Source: Paenimyroides viscosum
GTDB lineage: Bacteria > Bacteroidota > Bacteroidia > Flavobacteriales > Flavobacteriaceae
DNA length: 64,000 bases
Reading direction: 5' to 3'
NCBI RefSeq assembly: GCF_003858535.1
Contig: NZ_RQTJ01000008.1
Location: forward strand, 55,817-119,816
Positions within the stretch are counted from its first letter, which is position 1. Every line of letters begins with the position of its first letter. Below the pieces are notes generated by a model. That model made no database searches and had not been told where the DNA came from. It was given only the letters and a program-made list of their open reading frames with translations. Shown one piece after another: positions 33,118-43,886 of the stretch. The translations under genes and the position numbers were made by a program.

Positions 33118-36100
33118 GGCAAGTGAACACCTTTTGTCCGTACTATACTTTCCGAAACTTTTGGAGCCTCTTCCTTTTTCTCTGATTTTTCAGCCTGCTC
33201 TTCTTTCGTTTCCGGTGCGATAGACAACATAATCTTTCTTTCCACCGCAGCCAATTCCGTTTTGAGTTCGCTTAGTCGGGTTTCTTTGTTCCAAGTTCCG
33301 TTTACGATTTCCTGAAGTACAGGAAGATCTTTTTTCAGTTCTGATATTTTCTTTTGTTCCTGCTCTATATATCCAGGCAATTTTTCCAATGCCTTTAGAA
33401 AATTCATCGCTGCCGTTTCAGGATCCTTTGCCATAACACCATTGTTGTAGGTGTATTTAATATTGCCTTCGCCCTGTATCAAAAAACGGTTTACACGGAT
33501 ATCCACGCCCTCTTTTTCAGAAACCTCTGTTTTGACCAATAACTGAAATCCATACAGACTGCCTATTTCCTGATAGTCACCACCAGTGCGGGCTTTATCC
33601 GCTATCTGATTGAGCTTTGCACCAATCTGTTTCACATCGGCATTTGCCGACAAACCCTCCAACTGAACAGGATTGGCAATACTGTCGTCCGAATGTTTTT
33701 GTATCCGCTTTTCTAAATTATTCCAGTCAAGGCTCATCCGTTCCAATCTGGATTTTGAACCTTCCAGCATGGAAGTAACATCTTCTAACTTGTGTTTAGA
33801 ACTGTATTTTGAACGGTTGAATGCCTGCTTTTCGCTTTCCAGTCCGGCAATCTGTTTTTCCAATTTCGCTTTTTCCAATAAGTCTGTGTTTCCCGAAAGA
33901 ATCGCCACGTATTCAGAGAAATTCATTCCAGTTTTTTCATCCATTGCACCTTCATCAATCGTACGTTTGCCCATGCTGTTACTTTTTAGCTGACCGATGA
34001 AAACCTGCTTGTTGTAAAGTGTATTGAATTTATAGCTGTCCAATGATTTCTCAACTGCGTAGATGAAAATATCTACTTTGTTATCTGCAAAGAACTTGGC
34101 AATCTCATTCCCTTTACGGATGGCTCGTCCATCCCTTTGGGCAAGGTCTGATGGTCGCCAAGGGATGTCGAGGTGGTGGACGGCAACCGCACGCTTCTGT
34201 GCGTTCACACCCGTACCCAACATTTCTGTAGAGCCGAACAGTACCCTGATCTTGCCCTCATTGACATCGCTGATAAGCTGCTTACGCTGTTTTTCGTTTT
34301 TGGCTTCCTGTATAAATCGGACTTCGTGGGCAGGAATACCGTGGTCTTCAACCAGCTTGCGTTTAATTTCCGAATACACATTCCATTCACCCGGCTTGTA
34401 GGTTCCCAGATCGGAGAAGACGAACTGCGTTCCTTTCTGTGCATTGAACTTGTTATAGTATTTGGCAATGTTTGCCGCACAATGAGAGGCTTTATTGTCT
34501 GGATGGTCTTCATACTTACGGTTTATCATCCGCATATCGAGTGACATCTTACGGGCATAATCCGTTGCAATCAGCATCTTTGCCTTTTCTTCACTGGGGG
34601 ATAAAGGCGGTCTTCCCAACAGTTCGGCATTACCTGTTTTGGCGAACTCCATCAGCTTTTTGATGAATACTTCCTGTTCCGGTGTTGGTGGTATATTGTA
34701 TAGTATCTCGTTCTTTTCGGGACGGTCAATACCAATATCTTTTGCAGTACGGTAATCCGTAATTTCAGAATAGAACTGGGCAAGTTCCGGCACTTTGATA
34801 AAGAAGCGGAAACGCTCTTTGGATACAATATTGTTGGCTACCGAAAATTCATAATCGGTAGTTTTTCGGGCATAGATGGCTGCCCAGGCATCAAAGCAAT
34901 TGATGCCCTGTTTTTCCAATGCCTGTGGTCGCAGGTATTTAAAAAGCAGATATAATTCCGTCAGCGAGTTACTGATAGTCGTACCTGATAGAAAGGTAGC
35001 TCCCAAATCTTTTCCGGTGCGTTCCTGAATGGTACGGATGGCAAACAGCAGGTTCATTGCCCGTTGGCTCCCTGCCATATTACCTAATCCTGCAACCCGC
35101 TCATGGCGGGTATTAAACATCAGGTTTTTAAAGCGGTGGCTTTCATCAACCAACAAATGATCAATGCCCATCATTTTAAAATCTACCACATCGTCCTTAC
35201 GGTTTTCAATATCGTGTTCCAGTGTTTTCAGCTTCACTTCAAGGTTCTGCTTACGTATCTGTACGCCTTTGAGCATTCCCCTTGAAATCTCTTTGCCCTG
35301 TGCTTCCAGAGCGTTAAGGTTGTCCTCTACATTCTGTAGTTCGCCTTCCAATATCTCTTTCTGCATTTCGGGCGATTGGGGTATCATCCCGAACTGATCG
35401 TGCGTGAGTATCACGCAATCCCAATCGTTATTTTTAATATCACCGAAAATTCGTTGTCTTTTTTGTGGGGTAAAATCTTCTTTTCCAGGATATAGGATTT
35501 TAGCATGTGGGTAGGCTTTACGGTAAGTTTCCGCTATCTCGTGTACATTGGCTTTCAATCCCAAAATCATCGGTTTATGTACCATTCCCAACCGCTTCAT
35601 TTCCTGAGCAGCCGTACACATAATCAAAGTTTTCCCGGCACCAACTTCGTGGTCACAGATGGCACCGCCGTTGAGCTTTATCATCCATACGGCATCCTTC
35701 TGACTTGAATACAAATCTTCAATGCCCAGACCTTTTCTGTCCAGTCCGGGGAATTCCTGATGGCTTCCGTCATATTGCGGACGTACAAAGCAATTGAAGG
35801 TATCGTTGTATTGGTCGGTCAGCCTTTTCTTAAATTCATCATTCTGTGCGTGCAACCAGTCTGTAAAAGCAGTGCGGATTTCATCAATCTTGGTATTTGC
35901 CATCTGTATGGCTTCCATATCCCGTACCTTGACCTCTTTGTCATCTATCGTGACTTTTTTAGTTATGTCAGGCGTGGTGTTGACCAGAGCATGCTTCAGC
36001 AAGGCAATCCCGTCATAGGTACGGCTTTGCGATTTAATGGCATACTTATCCCAGATATGGACGTTCTTACTACTGCAATTAATATTGAAATCGTCCGTAG

Positions 36101-38534
36101 TTTCAGAATAATGGATACGGACATCCGTATCGAATAAATGGGAAGCGAAGCGGGCATAAATTCCCGTAGGTATCCAGCGTTCACCTAAATTAAAATCCAG
36201 TTCTTCAAATTCGATACGCCTTGGTCGAGCCTCTTCCAAAGCGGTAAGGCTTTCTTTTGCTTCTCTGTCTTCAGGGTAATTCTCTACATAGTTGCGTACA
36301 TCGCTTGCTTTTTCAACCACGTTTCCGGCAATCCATCTTTCGGTTATTTCATAACCCTTCTGTAAAGGATCGTAATAGATACGCCCATGCAGGGCATTCT
36401 TCAGCTCATCTGCGGGCATTCCGCTGATCTCCGACATATAATCCAAATCAACGGTTCCATATCGGTTGAGCGATGCAGATAGAGCTTCATCGGGATTATC
36501 AGTTGCAAGCGTAGTGATAGAAAAACTTACCGGACGGTGGAATATGTCCGATTTGTGTACAACACCGCCTACTACGCGTTCCAGATAGGGAATTTCCTTT
36601 CCGGCACTATCGGTTTTGATGAGCTTGATATTATCAGCACTGTTCAGGTTGTCGTATTTTTTTACAAAAGCGTCGTATAATGTGTTGAGCTTTTCCCGCT
36701 CGTCTTTATGTTCGGTTTGCTTTTCAGCTTCTTTCTGGTAGAGATCAATATAAATATCACGCAGGTTGATATAGGCTTCCATTCTTAATTTTTGGCTTTG
36801 CGGAATAGCCAAAGGGTGAAACACAGCGTTTTCTCTGTAAACATTTATATTTTTCAGGTAGCCAACCGCCCCTTTGAACGATACAAGGCTATCGTTTCTG
36901 TGGAAAGCCTTTAACGGTTCGGTGTATGGTTCCGGTTCCGTCGGCAAAACCTGTATTGGGGTTTGTTCCGATTTGCCGTTACCGTTCAGCCCTGAAAACA
37001 AATCTCCTATAATGGCCGCCTCTCCGTTTGAAGGTGTCTCCGCTTTTGAAGTAATTGGGGTTGGCGTATAGGTTTGCTGCATTGTTCCATTGAACAGATT
37101 GCCCTGATAGCTTTTTCTTAGCGGTTTCTTTTTCGTGGACGGTTTCTTTTTGACCGTTGGTACTGAAGGAACCATTGCAACGGGTTGTGGACTTTCAAAA
37201 AGGTCGAACAAGTTCAGTTGTACCTCCTGCTTGGGAGCTACATCTTTTGATAAAGCTGGTTTAGGTTGTTTCTGCAAAGGTTGCTTTGCAACTTCCGGTT
37301 GAATAATTGGTTCAATTTTAGGTGCAGGTAGCGGAACCTTTGCTTGTTGTATTGGTGCATCCTGTTTTTTACCGTTGTATAAGTCAAGGTTCAGGTAGTT
37401 CCCGAAATCTTCCCTGAGCAATTTTGTTACATCATCCGCAATACCTTGGGCACCTCCGCTGTGCAGAAAGATAGGCTGTTTACGTCCGTACTGGTCTGTG
37501 GATTCAATAATTTCATCAAAGACCGTACAGGCTGAATACATGACCCAGGCATTTATTTTTCGGTCGTCTTTGGCATCGATGGATTGACAGAAATCTTTTT
37601 CGTTTTCTGTGAGTTCCTGCTTGCTCTTATTCTTTTGTAAGATCACCAGGTCACTGCCTACTTCCGTTCCGGCATGGTCAGTAAAGAGATTGCTTGGTAA
37701 CCGGACAACCGATACCAGATTGTTTTCTTTCATCAGTGCCTCACGTATCGGCTGATTGGCAGGACTGTCCAATACACCTTGCGATGTGATGAATGCCAGG
37801 ATACCTCCATCACGCAACATATCGCTTCCCTTCAGAAAGAAATAGTTGTGAATGGCTTTTGCCGCTAAAGCTTTTGCCGGATCATTACCTCTTGTATAAG
37901 AAAGATCAAAAACGGAAGCCGTACCAAAAGGGATATTGCTGGTAACCAGATCATAGCTTTCTTTATCTGCTTCAGGTATGTCCTCAAAACCCCGAACGTG
38001 TGTATTCACATCCGGGTAAATATGTTTCAGAATTTTTCCGGTAAGCAGGTCTTTTTCATAAGCAGAAATATCCCGTATGGCTCCAAAGCGTTCCTTGAAC
38101 GTTTCTATAAATGCCCCTGCACCGGCAGAAGGTTCCAGCATTTTATTGACGGTAATACCGTTTTCTTTCATTACATCTGCCAATGCTTTGATCAGCGGCG
38201 GAGGCGTGTAAAAGGCAGTAAGCACCGAGTTTCGCATGCTGTCCACATAGCGGCGGTATTCTTTTTCGTCAGCGGAATTTTCTCTTAAAAGCTGGTGCAA
38301 TTCTTTTGTAGCTTCAAAGAACTGGTGGTCTGTTTTTCTCCAATTGTTGATGTCTATTTCGTTCGCCACAGGGTTCAAAACGAACTTTAGACCGCCAAAT
38401 CCGCTGTATTGCATCATTAGCAGTCTTTCGCCCGATGTGGGTGTCCGTTTCTCCTTCTCCAATTTAAAAGCTATTCTTAGGGCATCAATGTTCTGTTGGA
38501 GATGTTGGCGTTTACTGAAGCCCATTCTCCTCAA
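33102..38534 (-). CDS. Very large N6-methylase-like plus SF2 helicase protein of the ICE backbone
   Basis: The 1810-residue protein has a methylase-like region near 130-200 ([15 protein letters not shown]; the catalytic-type motif reads NIPFG instead of NPPF/Y, so activity is doubtful). A helicase part follows with Walker [15 protein letters not shown] near 960, DESH in [11 protein letters not shown] near 1130, and motif [13 protein letters not shown] near 1466. A proline-rich linker lies near 390-470 and a coiled region near the C-terminus. Such proteins are constant in Bacteroidota ICEs, presumably for DNA processing. The start overlaps DUF1896. Confidence 0.9.
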   Translation of the reverse strand: MRRMGFSKRQHLQQNIDALRIAFKLEKEKRTPTSGERLLMMQYSGFGGLKFVLNPVANEIDINNWRKTDHQFFEATKELHQLLRENSADEKEYRRYVDSMRNSVLTAFYTPPPLIKALADVMKENGITVNKMLEPSAGAGAFIETFKERFGAIRDISAYEKDLLTGKILKHIYPDVNTHVRGFEDIPEADKESYDLVTSNIPFGTASVFDLSYTRGNDPAKALAAKAIHNYFFLKGSDMLRDGGILAFITSQGVLDSPANQPIREALMKENNLVSVVRLPSNLFTDHAGTEVGSDLVILQKNKSKQELTENEKDFCQSIDAKDDRKINAWVMYSACTVFDEIIESTDQYGRKQPIFLHSGGAQGIADDVTKLLREDFGNYLNLDLYNGKKQDAPIQQAKVPLPAPKIEPIIQPEVAKQPLQKQPKPALSKDVAPKQEVQLNLFDLFESPQPVAMVPSVPTVKKKPSTKKKPLRKSYQGNLFNGTMQQTYTPTPITSKAETPSNGEAAIIGDLFSGLNGNGKSEQTPIQVLPTEPEPYTEPLKAFHRNDSLVSFKGAVGYLKNINVYRENAVFHPLAIPQSQKLRMEAYINLRDIYIDLYQKEAEKQTEHKDEREKLNTLYDAFVKKYDNLNSADNIKLIKTDSAGKEIPYLERVVGGVVHKSDIFHRPVSFSITTLATDNPDEALSASLNRYGTVDLDYMSEISGMPADELKNALHGRIYYDPLQKGYEITERWIAGNVVEKASDVRNYVENYPEDREAKESLTALEEARPRRIEFEELDFNLGERWIPTGIYARFASHLFDTDVRIHYSETTDDFNINCSSKNVHIWDKYAIKSQSRTYDGIALLKHALVNTTPDITKKVTIDDKEVKVRDMEAIQMANTKIDEIRTAFTDWLHAQNDEFKKRLTDQYNDTFNCFVRPQYDGSHQEFPGLDRKGLGIEDLYSSQKDAVWMIKLNGGAICDHEVGAGKTLIMCTAAQEMKRLGMVHKPMILGLKANVHEIAETYRKAYPHAKILYPGKEDFTPQKRQRIFGDIKNNDWDCVILTHDQFGMIPQSPEMQKEILEGELQNVEDNLNALEAQGKEISRGMLKGVQIRKQNLEVKLKTLEHDIENRKDDVVDFKMMGIDHLLVDESHRFKNLMFNTRHERVAGLGNMAGSQRAMNLLFAIRTIQERTGKDLGATFLSGTTISNSLTELYLLFKYLRPQALEKQGINCFDAWAAIYARKTTDYEFSVANNIVSKERFRFFIKVPELAQFYSEITDYRTAKDIGIDRPEKNEILYNIPPTPEQEVFIKKLMEFAKTGNAELLGRPPLSPSEEKAKMLIATDYARKMSLDMRMINRKYEDHPDNKASHCAANIAKYYNKFNAQKGTQFVFSDLGTYKPGEWNVYSEIKRKLVEDHGIPAHEVRFIQEAKNEKQRKQLISDVNEGKIRVLFGSTEMLGTGVNAQKRAVAVHHLDIPWRPSDLAQRDGRAIRKGNEIAKFFADNKVDIFIYAVEKSLDSYKFNTLYNKQVFIGQLKSNSMGKRTIDEGAMDEKTGMNFSEYVAILSGNTDLLEKAKLEKQIAGLESEKQAFNRSKYSSKHKLEDVTSMLEGSKSRLERMSLDWNNLEKRIQKHSDDSIANPVQLEGLSANADVKQIGAKLNQIADKARTGGDYQEIGSLYGFQLLVKTEVSEKEGVDIRVNRFLIQGEGNIKYTYNNGVMAKDPETAAMNFLKALEKLPGYIEQEQKKISELKKDLPVLQEIVNGTWNKETRLSELKTELAAVERKIMLSIAPETKEEQAEKSEKKEEAPKVSESIVRTKGVHLPRGVL

Positions 38535-38949
38535 CCCATATTGCGATTGCTCCGGTTATTTCAGTGTAGAGCAGGTCAAACTCATAACCGTATGCGAAAT
38601 CATCGGTTAGTTGGTAGTTGGTGAAAACGGGTTCGCAAACAGGAAACATTTTTAGTGCAAATGGTCGCAACTCTTCATCTGCCATTATGGTATCAAACTC
38701 ATTGCAAACCACCTGAAATACGGTATCGAATTTGGAGAAGTGCAAGCCTTCAAAAAGAATGTAATTGGCAATTTTGTTGCATTGCTCAATCGAATTTCCT
38801 GACTGAAATGCACCCTCGTAAGCATTGGCAGCCCACGATGAACGCTGCTCAATAAATTTCTGGTCGTGTGCCTTTTCGGGGAAGCTGCTGTTTAGTAGTT
38901 CTTGCAGTCGTAATCTGAAATACGATAGGTCTTTTTGCTGTGTATCCAT
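38512..38949 (-). CDS. DUF1896 protein
   Basis: The 145-residue protein begins [19 protein letters not shown] and has [20 protein letters not shown], the conserved DUF1896 pattern. It lies directly upstream of the large helicase gene with a 23-bp overlap; the pair is a constant module of CTnDOT-type elements. Function unknown. A phased-GGC promoter stands about 70 bp upstream. Confidence 0.88.
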   Translation of the reverse strand: MDTQQKDLSYFRLRLQELLNSSFPEKAHDQKFIEQRSSWAANAYEGAFQSGNSIEQCNKIANYILFEGLHFSKFDTVFQVVCNEFDTIMADEELRPFALKMFPVCEPVFTNYQLTDDFAYGYEFDLLYTEITGAIAIWVEENGLQ

Positions 38950-38982
38950 ACTATAATTTTGTTTTGAATTTTGCGTAAAGCC

Positions 38983-39052
38983 TAAAATTATAGCAGTAGG
39001 TAAGACCCTTTAAAGATGTGGCAGGGTTTGGCTTTGAGAGGTAGGATTTGGC
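38983..39052 (-). promoter_or_regulatory. Phased GGC array plus -7 box: candidate DUF1896-helicase promoter
   Basis: GGC at 39020 and 39030, GGT at 39040, GGC at 39050, 10 bp apart on the plus strand. In the gene direction TAATTTTA lies at 38990-38983, 32 nt after the last triplet. The ATG is at 38949. Confidence 0.6.
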
Positions 39053-39059
39053 GTAATGG

Positions 39060-39647
39060 TTATTCGGGGATTTCTATGGAATTATCTATTTCATTGCCGA
39101 ATACGTCCCAACCCTCAAAAGTATTATCGTTATCCTGCATCGGGCTTTGCCTTGCAAAGAGCTCCACTCTGTCCACTTCTCCAAACAGGCGGACAATACG
39201 TTTTCTTATCTCATCGGGCTTCTCTGAATGCCTGCCCCGTGGAGATACAAGTACCTGCGGGACATCTTTTGCCTGACGGGTAAGGGGCTTACCTTTGGTA
39301 AACAACAGAACTATTTCCGCATTGGCACGGGTGTAATAACCCATTCCGGCAAAAATGGTTGCATTGTTCCGGTTTGTCTTTATCCACGTAAAAGCGACGG
39401 TCTTGTAGGTAAATCCCCAGGCTTTTCCGAGTTCCAATGCCTGCTCCAAACAGGGAAAAGTAGCCCACATAAAAAGTATACAATTGGTTCCGGCAATAGC
39501 CTGTATATTCATCCCCTTTAAAAACTCAGGACTTTGGGTCTGATAATGACTTTCCGCACTTCTTCCGGCTCCTTTCTTGCTCCATACCTTGTATTGCCAC
39601 GGTGGGTCGGCATATATGACATCGTATTTCTTTGCTTTCACATGCAT
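39060..39647 (-). CDS. MT-A70 family adenine methyltransferase
   Basis: The 195-residue protein has the catalytic motif in YDVIYADPPWQYKVW (DPPW) near residues 10-18 and the SAM-region pattern RGRHSEKPDEIRKRI near 155. This is the MT-A70-like class of N6-adenine methyltransferases seen on phages and ICEs. A role in protecting the element from host restriction is inferred. The gene has its own phased-GGC promoter. The downstream array for DUF1896 begins 8 bp after its stop. Confidence 0.88.
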   Translation of the reverse strand: MHVKAKKYDVIYADPPWQYKVWSKKGAGRSAESHYQTQSPEFLKGMNIQAIAGTNCILFMWATFPCLEQALELGKAWGFTYKTVAFTWIKTNRNNATIFAGMGYYTRANAEIVLLFTKGKPLTRQAKDVPQVLVSPRGRHSEKPDEIRKRIVRLFGEVDRVELFARQSPMQDNDNTFEGWDVFGNEIDNSIEIPE

Positions 39648-39687
39648 TGCTTTCCAACTTTAATAGATACTTTTTCAATTACGATGG

Positions 39688-39757
39688 CTAAAGTATCAAA
39701 GGGAAAAAGAGAAGCTATGAATGTGGCAGGGTTTGGCTTTGAGGGGCGGTATTTGGC
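39688..39757 (-). promoter_or_regulatory. Phased GGC array plus -7 box: candidate MT-A70 promoter
   Basis: GGC at 39725, 39735, 39745 and 39755. In the gene direction TACTTTAG lies at 39695-39688, 32 nt after the last triplet. The ATG is at 39647. The sequence closely resembles the array at 39020 (GTGGCAGGGTTTGGCTTTGA shared). Confidence 0.65.
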
Positions 39758-39826
39758 GTAATGGATAGTATATTATAGCGTTAAAAGAGTATTTTTGTGC
39801 CTTACAAAATTTAATTCACCATCATA

Positions 39827-40003
39827 ATGAATGAACTAATCGAAAAAATCAATGCAAGCTATGAAGCGTTGAAAGCTGATGCAGAATTACAAGCAGAAAA
39901 AGGAAACAAAGCGGCTGGTACGAGAGCACGCAAAGCATCCCTTGAATTGGAGAAACTTTTAAAAGAGTTCAGAAAAGCCTCTTTAGAAGCATCTAAAGGC
40001 TAA
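39827..40003 (+). CDS. Histone H1-like small basic protein, copy 1
   Basis: The 58-residue protein begins MNELIEKINASYEALKADAE and contains KAAGTRARKASLELEKLLKE, a lysine/alanine-rich helical sequence of the Hc1-like histone family common in Bacteroidota. It probably binds DNA without sequence preference. A second gene at 44570 differs in only a few residues. A terminator follows at 40012. Confidence 0.85.
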   Translation: MNELIEKINASYEALKADAELQAEKGNKAAGTRARKASLELEKLLKEFRKASLEASKG

Positions 40004-40011
40004 AACAAAAC

Positions 40012-40035
40012 CCTCCTAAATCTGGAGGATTTATT
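40012..40035 (+). terminator. Terminator after histone-like gene 1
   Basis: CCTCC / GGAGG hairpin followed by ATTTATTT. Confidence 0.6.
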
Positions 40036-40074
40036 TAGTATAATTGTAATGATGCAGCAAAATGAACAGGTAAA

Positions 40075-40232
40075 ATGAACTATCAACAAATATATCCAAC
40101 AGCACCCCTGCGGAAATACGTTCGCTATTTTTGGATATTGGAAGACGATAGTTTAGACTTTTCTCAAAAAACGTTCAAGATAATGTCGGACGGCTTGCCC
40201 GGACTTATTTTTCAGGAAAGCAAAAAAGCATT
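40075..40232 (+). pseudogene. N-terminal fragment of an AraC-type regulator (DUF6597 domain)
   Basis: The frame begins MNYQQIYPTAPLRKYVRYFW and runs to [11 protein letters not shown], the start of the DUF6597 domain of AraC-family activators. At about 40229-40234 the sequence passes into an unrelated, oppositely oriented ubiE fragment; the last codons of the open frame (to 40266) are ubiE read backwards. The DNA-binding part is missing. It marks the left breakpoint of an inserted segment. Confidence 0.75.
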
Positions 40233-40504
40233 CCAGCAGAAATATCAAGGCCGATTATTTTTTTAGCATTGGTTTTGGTCATCAAAATGGCTAAATCTCC
40301 AGTTCCAGTTGCAATATCAAGAATCGTTTCTGGATTTTTATCCGAAACCATTTTCAATACTTTTTTTCGCCATTTCACATCAATACCAAAAGAAATAACA
40401 CGGTTCAAACCGTCGTAATTTCCAGAAATATTGTCAAACATTTGGGCAACTTGCTCTTTTTTTCCTAAATCAGAATCTTTGTATGGAGTAACGCTTTTAG
40501 ACAT
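40229..40504 (-). pseudogene. ubiE: 5' fragment of ubiE/menG methyltransferase
   Basis: The frame begins [20 protein letters not shown] and includes [18 protein letters not shown], the SAM-binding motif I of demethylmenaquinone methyltransferase. It stops being ubiE after LDISAGML, at the junction with the araC fragment. Only about 92 of roughly 240 residues remain, so it is not functional. It looks like captured flavobacterial chromosomal DNA together with folA. Confidence 0.85.
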
Positions 40505-40559
40505 TTTTTAAAAATTTGAGCAAAGATACTGCTAATTAGTCAATTTGAAACTTTGAGGT

Positions 40560-41042
40560 TTATTTTCTGATAAAAGTTTGAAAAGTAAAATCGAAATTAT
40601 GTTTTTCGTCTTTTGGATGAAATTCTTCGTGCTCTAATTTCCAATCTTCGGATTTAATTTCTGGGAAAAAAGCATCAGCTTCAAAGGTTGAATGTATTTT
40701 CGTAAGTTCGATTTTATCTGCAAAAGGCAAGCCGAGATTATAAATTTCGCCACCACCAATTATAAAAATATCTTCGTTTTGAGGTGCTTTTTCAATGGCT
40801 TCTTTCATGTTGTCAACTACAATACAACCTTCTGGATGGTAATTTTTTTGTCGAGTAATGATGATATGAGTTCTATTTGGTAATAGTTTTGGAAAACTTT
40901 CAAATGTTTTTCGACCCATTATGATGTGATGTCCCGTTGTGAGTTGTTTAAATCTTTTGAAGTCATTTGGCAAATGCCAAACCATTTCATTGTCTTTTCC
41001 AAGTGCATTGTTTTCTGCAGCTGCAGCAATCATTATAATCAT
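40560..41042 (-). CDS. folA: Dihydrofolate reductase, chromosomal type
   Basis: The 160-residue protein begins MIIMIAAAAENNALGKDNEM and has WHLPNDFKRFK, MGRKTFESFP and FIIGGGEIYNLGLPFAD, all standard DHFR elements. It reduces dihydrofolate and is the target of trimethoprim. It resembles a flavobacterial housekeeping gene, lying here on the ICE between a truncated ubiE and an IS. An extra folA copy could give trimethoprim tolerance through overproduction; that is inference. Confidence 0.92.
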   Translation of the reverse strand: MIIMIAAAAENNALGKDNEMVWHLPNDFKRFKQLTTGHHIIMGRKTFESFPKLLPNRTHIIITRQKNYHPEGCIVVDNMKEAIEKAPQNEDIFIIGGGEIYNLGLPFADKIELTKIHSTFEADAFFPEIKSEDWKLEHEEFHPKDEKHNFDFTFQTFIRK

Positions 41043-41050
41043 TTCGGGAT

Positions 41051-41386
41051 TTATTTATTAGAAACTTGTTCGTTAATTTTGGTTTGCAATTGCTCTAATT
41101 TTCGTTCTTGTCGCTTTACAAGTCGGTCAATTTGTTCTCTTTCCCAGTTTTTATTCATAAATCGATCGGTAATATAAACCTTTATAAAATGCAAAATGAG
41201 GAGAAAAAACCAAACTGTTATAGCCCATGGATACCATACGTTAGGCATGCCAAATTCAAGCAATTCGTTGGCAACAAACATAAACAAACTACCAATTAAA
41301 AAAAATACGAAATGATAATAAAGCGTCTTTTTTTGTTTGATGCGTTTTCGTGCATATTCATATAATTCTTGTTGTTCTCTTTCCAT
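41051..41386 (-). CDS. 2TM domain protein
   Basis: The 111-residue protein has the typical 2TM arrangement: ARKRIKQKKTLYYHFVFFLI, then a second membrane segment (WAITVWFFLLILHFIKVYI), and a charged coiled C-terminus (LVKRQERKLEQLQTKIN). It lies 8 bp upstream of folA. In flavobacterial chromosomes such genes often sit beside folA or thyA, supporting capture of a chromosomal block. Function unknown. Confidence 0.85.
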   Translation of the reverse strand: MEREQQELYEYARKRIKQKKTLYYHFVFFLIGSLFMFVANELLEFGMPNVWYPWAITVWFFLLILHFIKVYITDRFMNKNWEREQIDRLVKRQERKLEQLQTKINEQVSNK

Positions 41387-41489
41387 TTTTATTTATTTTT
41401 TATTTAAAGATATAATTTATTTTGGAAAAAACACTTCCTATTTTATTGAAGATTACACAGTAAGAAAAGGTCTTTTTATTTCATAAAAC

Positions 41490-42775
41490 GGCATTACTAA
41501 ATATTTTGTGAATCAAATATAAGATAAATATTCTTTACTTTGTCAAATAAAAGCGATTAAAAATGGAATTTATAGACTTTTTAGGAGAAGTGTTGGGCAT
41601 AACTAAGGATTTTGCCGTAACCAAAATTGAGAAAAACGAATTTGAGAAAACGATTAACATTCATATAGAATATTTACCGAAGACTTATTCAAAGAATGGA
41701 AAAGAATATGCAATTTATGACTGTACTCCTGTTCGCAAATGGCAACATTTAAACTGGTTTGAATACAAATGTTATTTGATTGGTTCTTTGCCTAGATACA
41801 TTGCTGAAGATGGAAAACCAAAGGTTATCGACATTAATTTTGCTCCACCTCAAAAAGGCTATACGCACTTGTTTGCAAGAGAAATTATTTACGCACTAAA
41901 GAAAGTACGAGTACAATCAACCGTTGCAGATTTATTCAATACAACTGATTATATCGTCAGAAGTATAATGGAGTCGGCGGTTGGGAACGGATTAGAGGAA
42001 CGCGGTTTAGTAAAGGATTTTAAGAACATCAGTTTAGATGAAAAGGCTTACACAAAGGGACATCATTATGCAACCATTTTGATAGATGGTGATACCAATA
42101 CTGTGTTGGATATGGTCGAGGGAAGAAAAGAAAAGGATACTAAGAACCTATTTATAAATGTGAGTGGGGAAACTAAGCAACTGCAGCTAAACAGAGTGAA
42201 TATGGATATGTGGAAGCCATTTTTGAATACGATAAAATCTATCGCTCCACAAGCTACAATAGTGCACGATAAGTTTCATTTATTCAAGATGTTATCGGAA
42301 GCTATTGATAAAACAAGAAGGAAAGAGGTGAAAGACAATCCCCAACTAAAAGGACAGAAATACACCGTTTTGAAAAATGCTGATAATAGAACAGAAAATC
42401 AGCAATCTATATTTGAACAATTGATAAAAGACAATTTAAAAACCTCTCAAGCGTGGCTAATACGCGAGAATTTTAAAGGAGTGTTTACCGATAAACAAAA
42501 TGCCGAAAGCAACTATAAACAGTGGAAAGAAAATGCACTAACTTTTTCAATTCATGCAGTAAATAAAGTTATTGCTACATTCGACAGACACTTAAAAGGG
42601 ATAATTAATGCGATAATCACTAGCACTTCTAGCGCAAAACATGAAAACAAAAATGGAGCCATTCAATCAGTCATTGCAAAAGCAAGAGGATTTAGAAATT
42701 TTGAACGATTTAGGATAAATATACTGTTCTATTTTGGAAATTTAAAACTCGTTCCACAAAATATTTAGTAATGCC
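41490..42775 (+). mobile_element. ISL3-type insertion sequence
   Basis: A 1286-bp element with perfect 21-bp terminal inverted repeats (GGCATTACTAAA... at 41490-41510 and its complement at 42755-42775). It encodes one transposase. The transposase stop codon lies within the right repeat. The 8-bp flanks (cataaaac and atttttaa) differ, so there is no visible target duplication, suggesting recombination after insertion. Confidence 0.88.
41563..42768 (+). CDS. ISL3 family transposase
   Basis: The 401-residue protein has ISLDEKAYTKGHHYATILID (first catalytic Asp region), IVHDKFHLFKMLSEAIDKTR (second Asp) and SAKHENKNGAIQSVIAKARG (likely catalytic Glu), the DDE pattern of ISL3-like transposases. 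It appears intact. It carries out cut-and-paste movement of the IS that bounds the captured folA block on the right. Confidence 0.9.
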   Translation: MEFIDFLGEVLGITKDFAVTKIEKNEFEKTINIHIEYLPKTYSKNGKEYAIYDCTPVRKWQHLNWFEYKCYLIGSLPRYIAEDGKPKVIDINFAPPQKGYTHLFAREIIYALKKVRVQSTVADLFNTTDYIVRSIMESAVGNGLEERGLVKDFKNISLDEKAYTKGHHYATILIDGDTNTVLDMVEGRKEKDTKNLFINVSGETKQLQLNRVNMDMWKPFLNTIKSIAPQATIVHDKFHLFKMLSEAIDKTRRKEVKDNPQLKGQKYTVLKNADNRTENQQSIFEQLIKDNLKTSQAWLIRENFKGVFTDKQNAESNYKQWKENALTFSIHAVNKVIATFDRHLKGIINAIITSTSSAKHENKNGAIQSVIAKARGFRNFERFRINILFYFGNLKLVPQNI

Positions 42776-43029
42776 ATTTTTAAAAATAAATACAATAGAA
42801 AAACAGGGCAATAAGATACTGCCTCAATAAGAAACTATTTCCTTTGTATATGCTAATCCGACTTCTTCATACTGCGAATATAAGCAATTTACGTTTATCC
42901 TCGAAAATGACGATTGAAGTTGTCGTACTCAAATTTACTAAACTCCTCTTCCTCACAATTCCTCCGGTTGTCGGTTTTATCCAATTTTCAGTAAAGCAAG
43001 GTTGTTAATTTTACAGAAAAATTAAAGTT
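42776..43029. other. Scar after the IS, possible araC remainder
   Basis: No gene is intact here. A short stretch reads QGNKILPQ before a stop, which could continue the interrupted AraC-type protein after [11 protein letters not shown]; no C-terminal HTH of an AraC protein is present, so further deletion is likely. Confidence 0.35.
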
Positions 43030-43884
43030 ATGATAGCCATTACAGGAGCAAACGGAAATTTAGGCAAATCGACCATTCAATTTTTGTTACAGAAAGTCGC
43101 ACCGACCGATATTGTTGCCATTGTCAGAAACCCCGAAACGGTAAATGAATTTAAGGAAAAGGGCGTAACCACCAGACAAGCGGATTACAACGATTACAAC
43201 ACACTTAAAGAGGTCTTCAAAGGTGTAGAGACAGTATTGCAAATATCCACCATCGGAGTGGATATTGAAACAGCCAAACAGCAGGAAAAGAATGTCGTAA
43301 ATGCAATAGTGGAAAACAACGTAAAGCACATTGTTTATACAAGTATGGTACAAGCCCGACCGAACACCGTTTTTCAAGGAACGGAAACACAATACCATAC
43401 GGAAGAACTGATAAGGAGAACAAATATCCCTTATACCTTTTTCAGGAACAGCATGTATATGGAAGCCATACCCGAACTGATTGGAAATGCCTTGCAAACG
43501 AACGAAATCCGTTATCCATCGGGAAGCGGAAAAGTAAGTTTTGTATCACGGACAGACATAGCGGAAGCCATTGCAAACGTATTAACGGGAAATGCACATG
43601 GAAACCAGACCTATGAAATAACAGGTAACACAGCATATTCATTTGATGAATTGGCAGGGGTGATAAGTAAAGAAAAAAGTATAACCGTAAACCACGTTGA
43701 TATTTCGGATGAAGTTTTCAGAGAAGAACTGATTAGCTATCAAATACCTGTCGAAGTCGTGGATTTATTGGTCAGTATGGCCAACGGGATTAAGATAGGC
43801 GAATTTTCACATGTGGACAGTACACTTGAAAAATTGCTTGGTAGAAAGTCATTTGATTTGAACAAGTATGTAAAAGAATTATAA
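43030..43884 (+). CDS. NmrA/QorB-type NAD(P)-dependent oxidoreductase
   Basis: The 284-residue protein begins MIAITGANGNLGKSTIQFLL, a Rossmann GxxGxxG nucleotide-binding motif at residues 5-12, followed by IVAIVRNPETVNEFKEKGV and VKHIVYTSMVQARP, typical of the NmrA-like atypical SDR family related to quinone oxidoreductase 2. The usual YxxxK is not clear, as expected for this group. It was probably regulated by the araC gene now broken upstream. The ASCH-like gene follows by 2 bp. Confidence 0.85.
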   Translation: MIAITGANGNLGKSTIQFLLQKVAPTDIVAIVRNPETVNEFKEKGVTTRQADYNDYNTLKEVFKGVETVLQISTIGVDIETAKQQEKNVVNAIVENNVKHIVYTSMVQARPNTVFQGTETQYHTEELIRRTNIPYTFFRNSMYMEAIPELIGNALQTNEIRYPSGSGKVSFVSRTDIAEAIANVLTGNAHGNQTYEITGNTAYSFDELAGVISKEKSITVNHVDISDEVFREELISYQIPVEVVDLLVSMANGIKIGEFSHVDSTLEKLLGRKSFDLNKYVKEL

Positions 43885-43886
43885 TT

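Noticed and set aside
41482..42783. Target-site duplication of the ISL3 element
   Set aside because: The 8 bp on the two sides differ (cataaaac against atttttaa); no duplication is visible.
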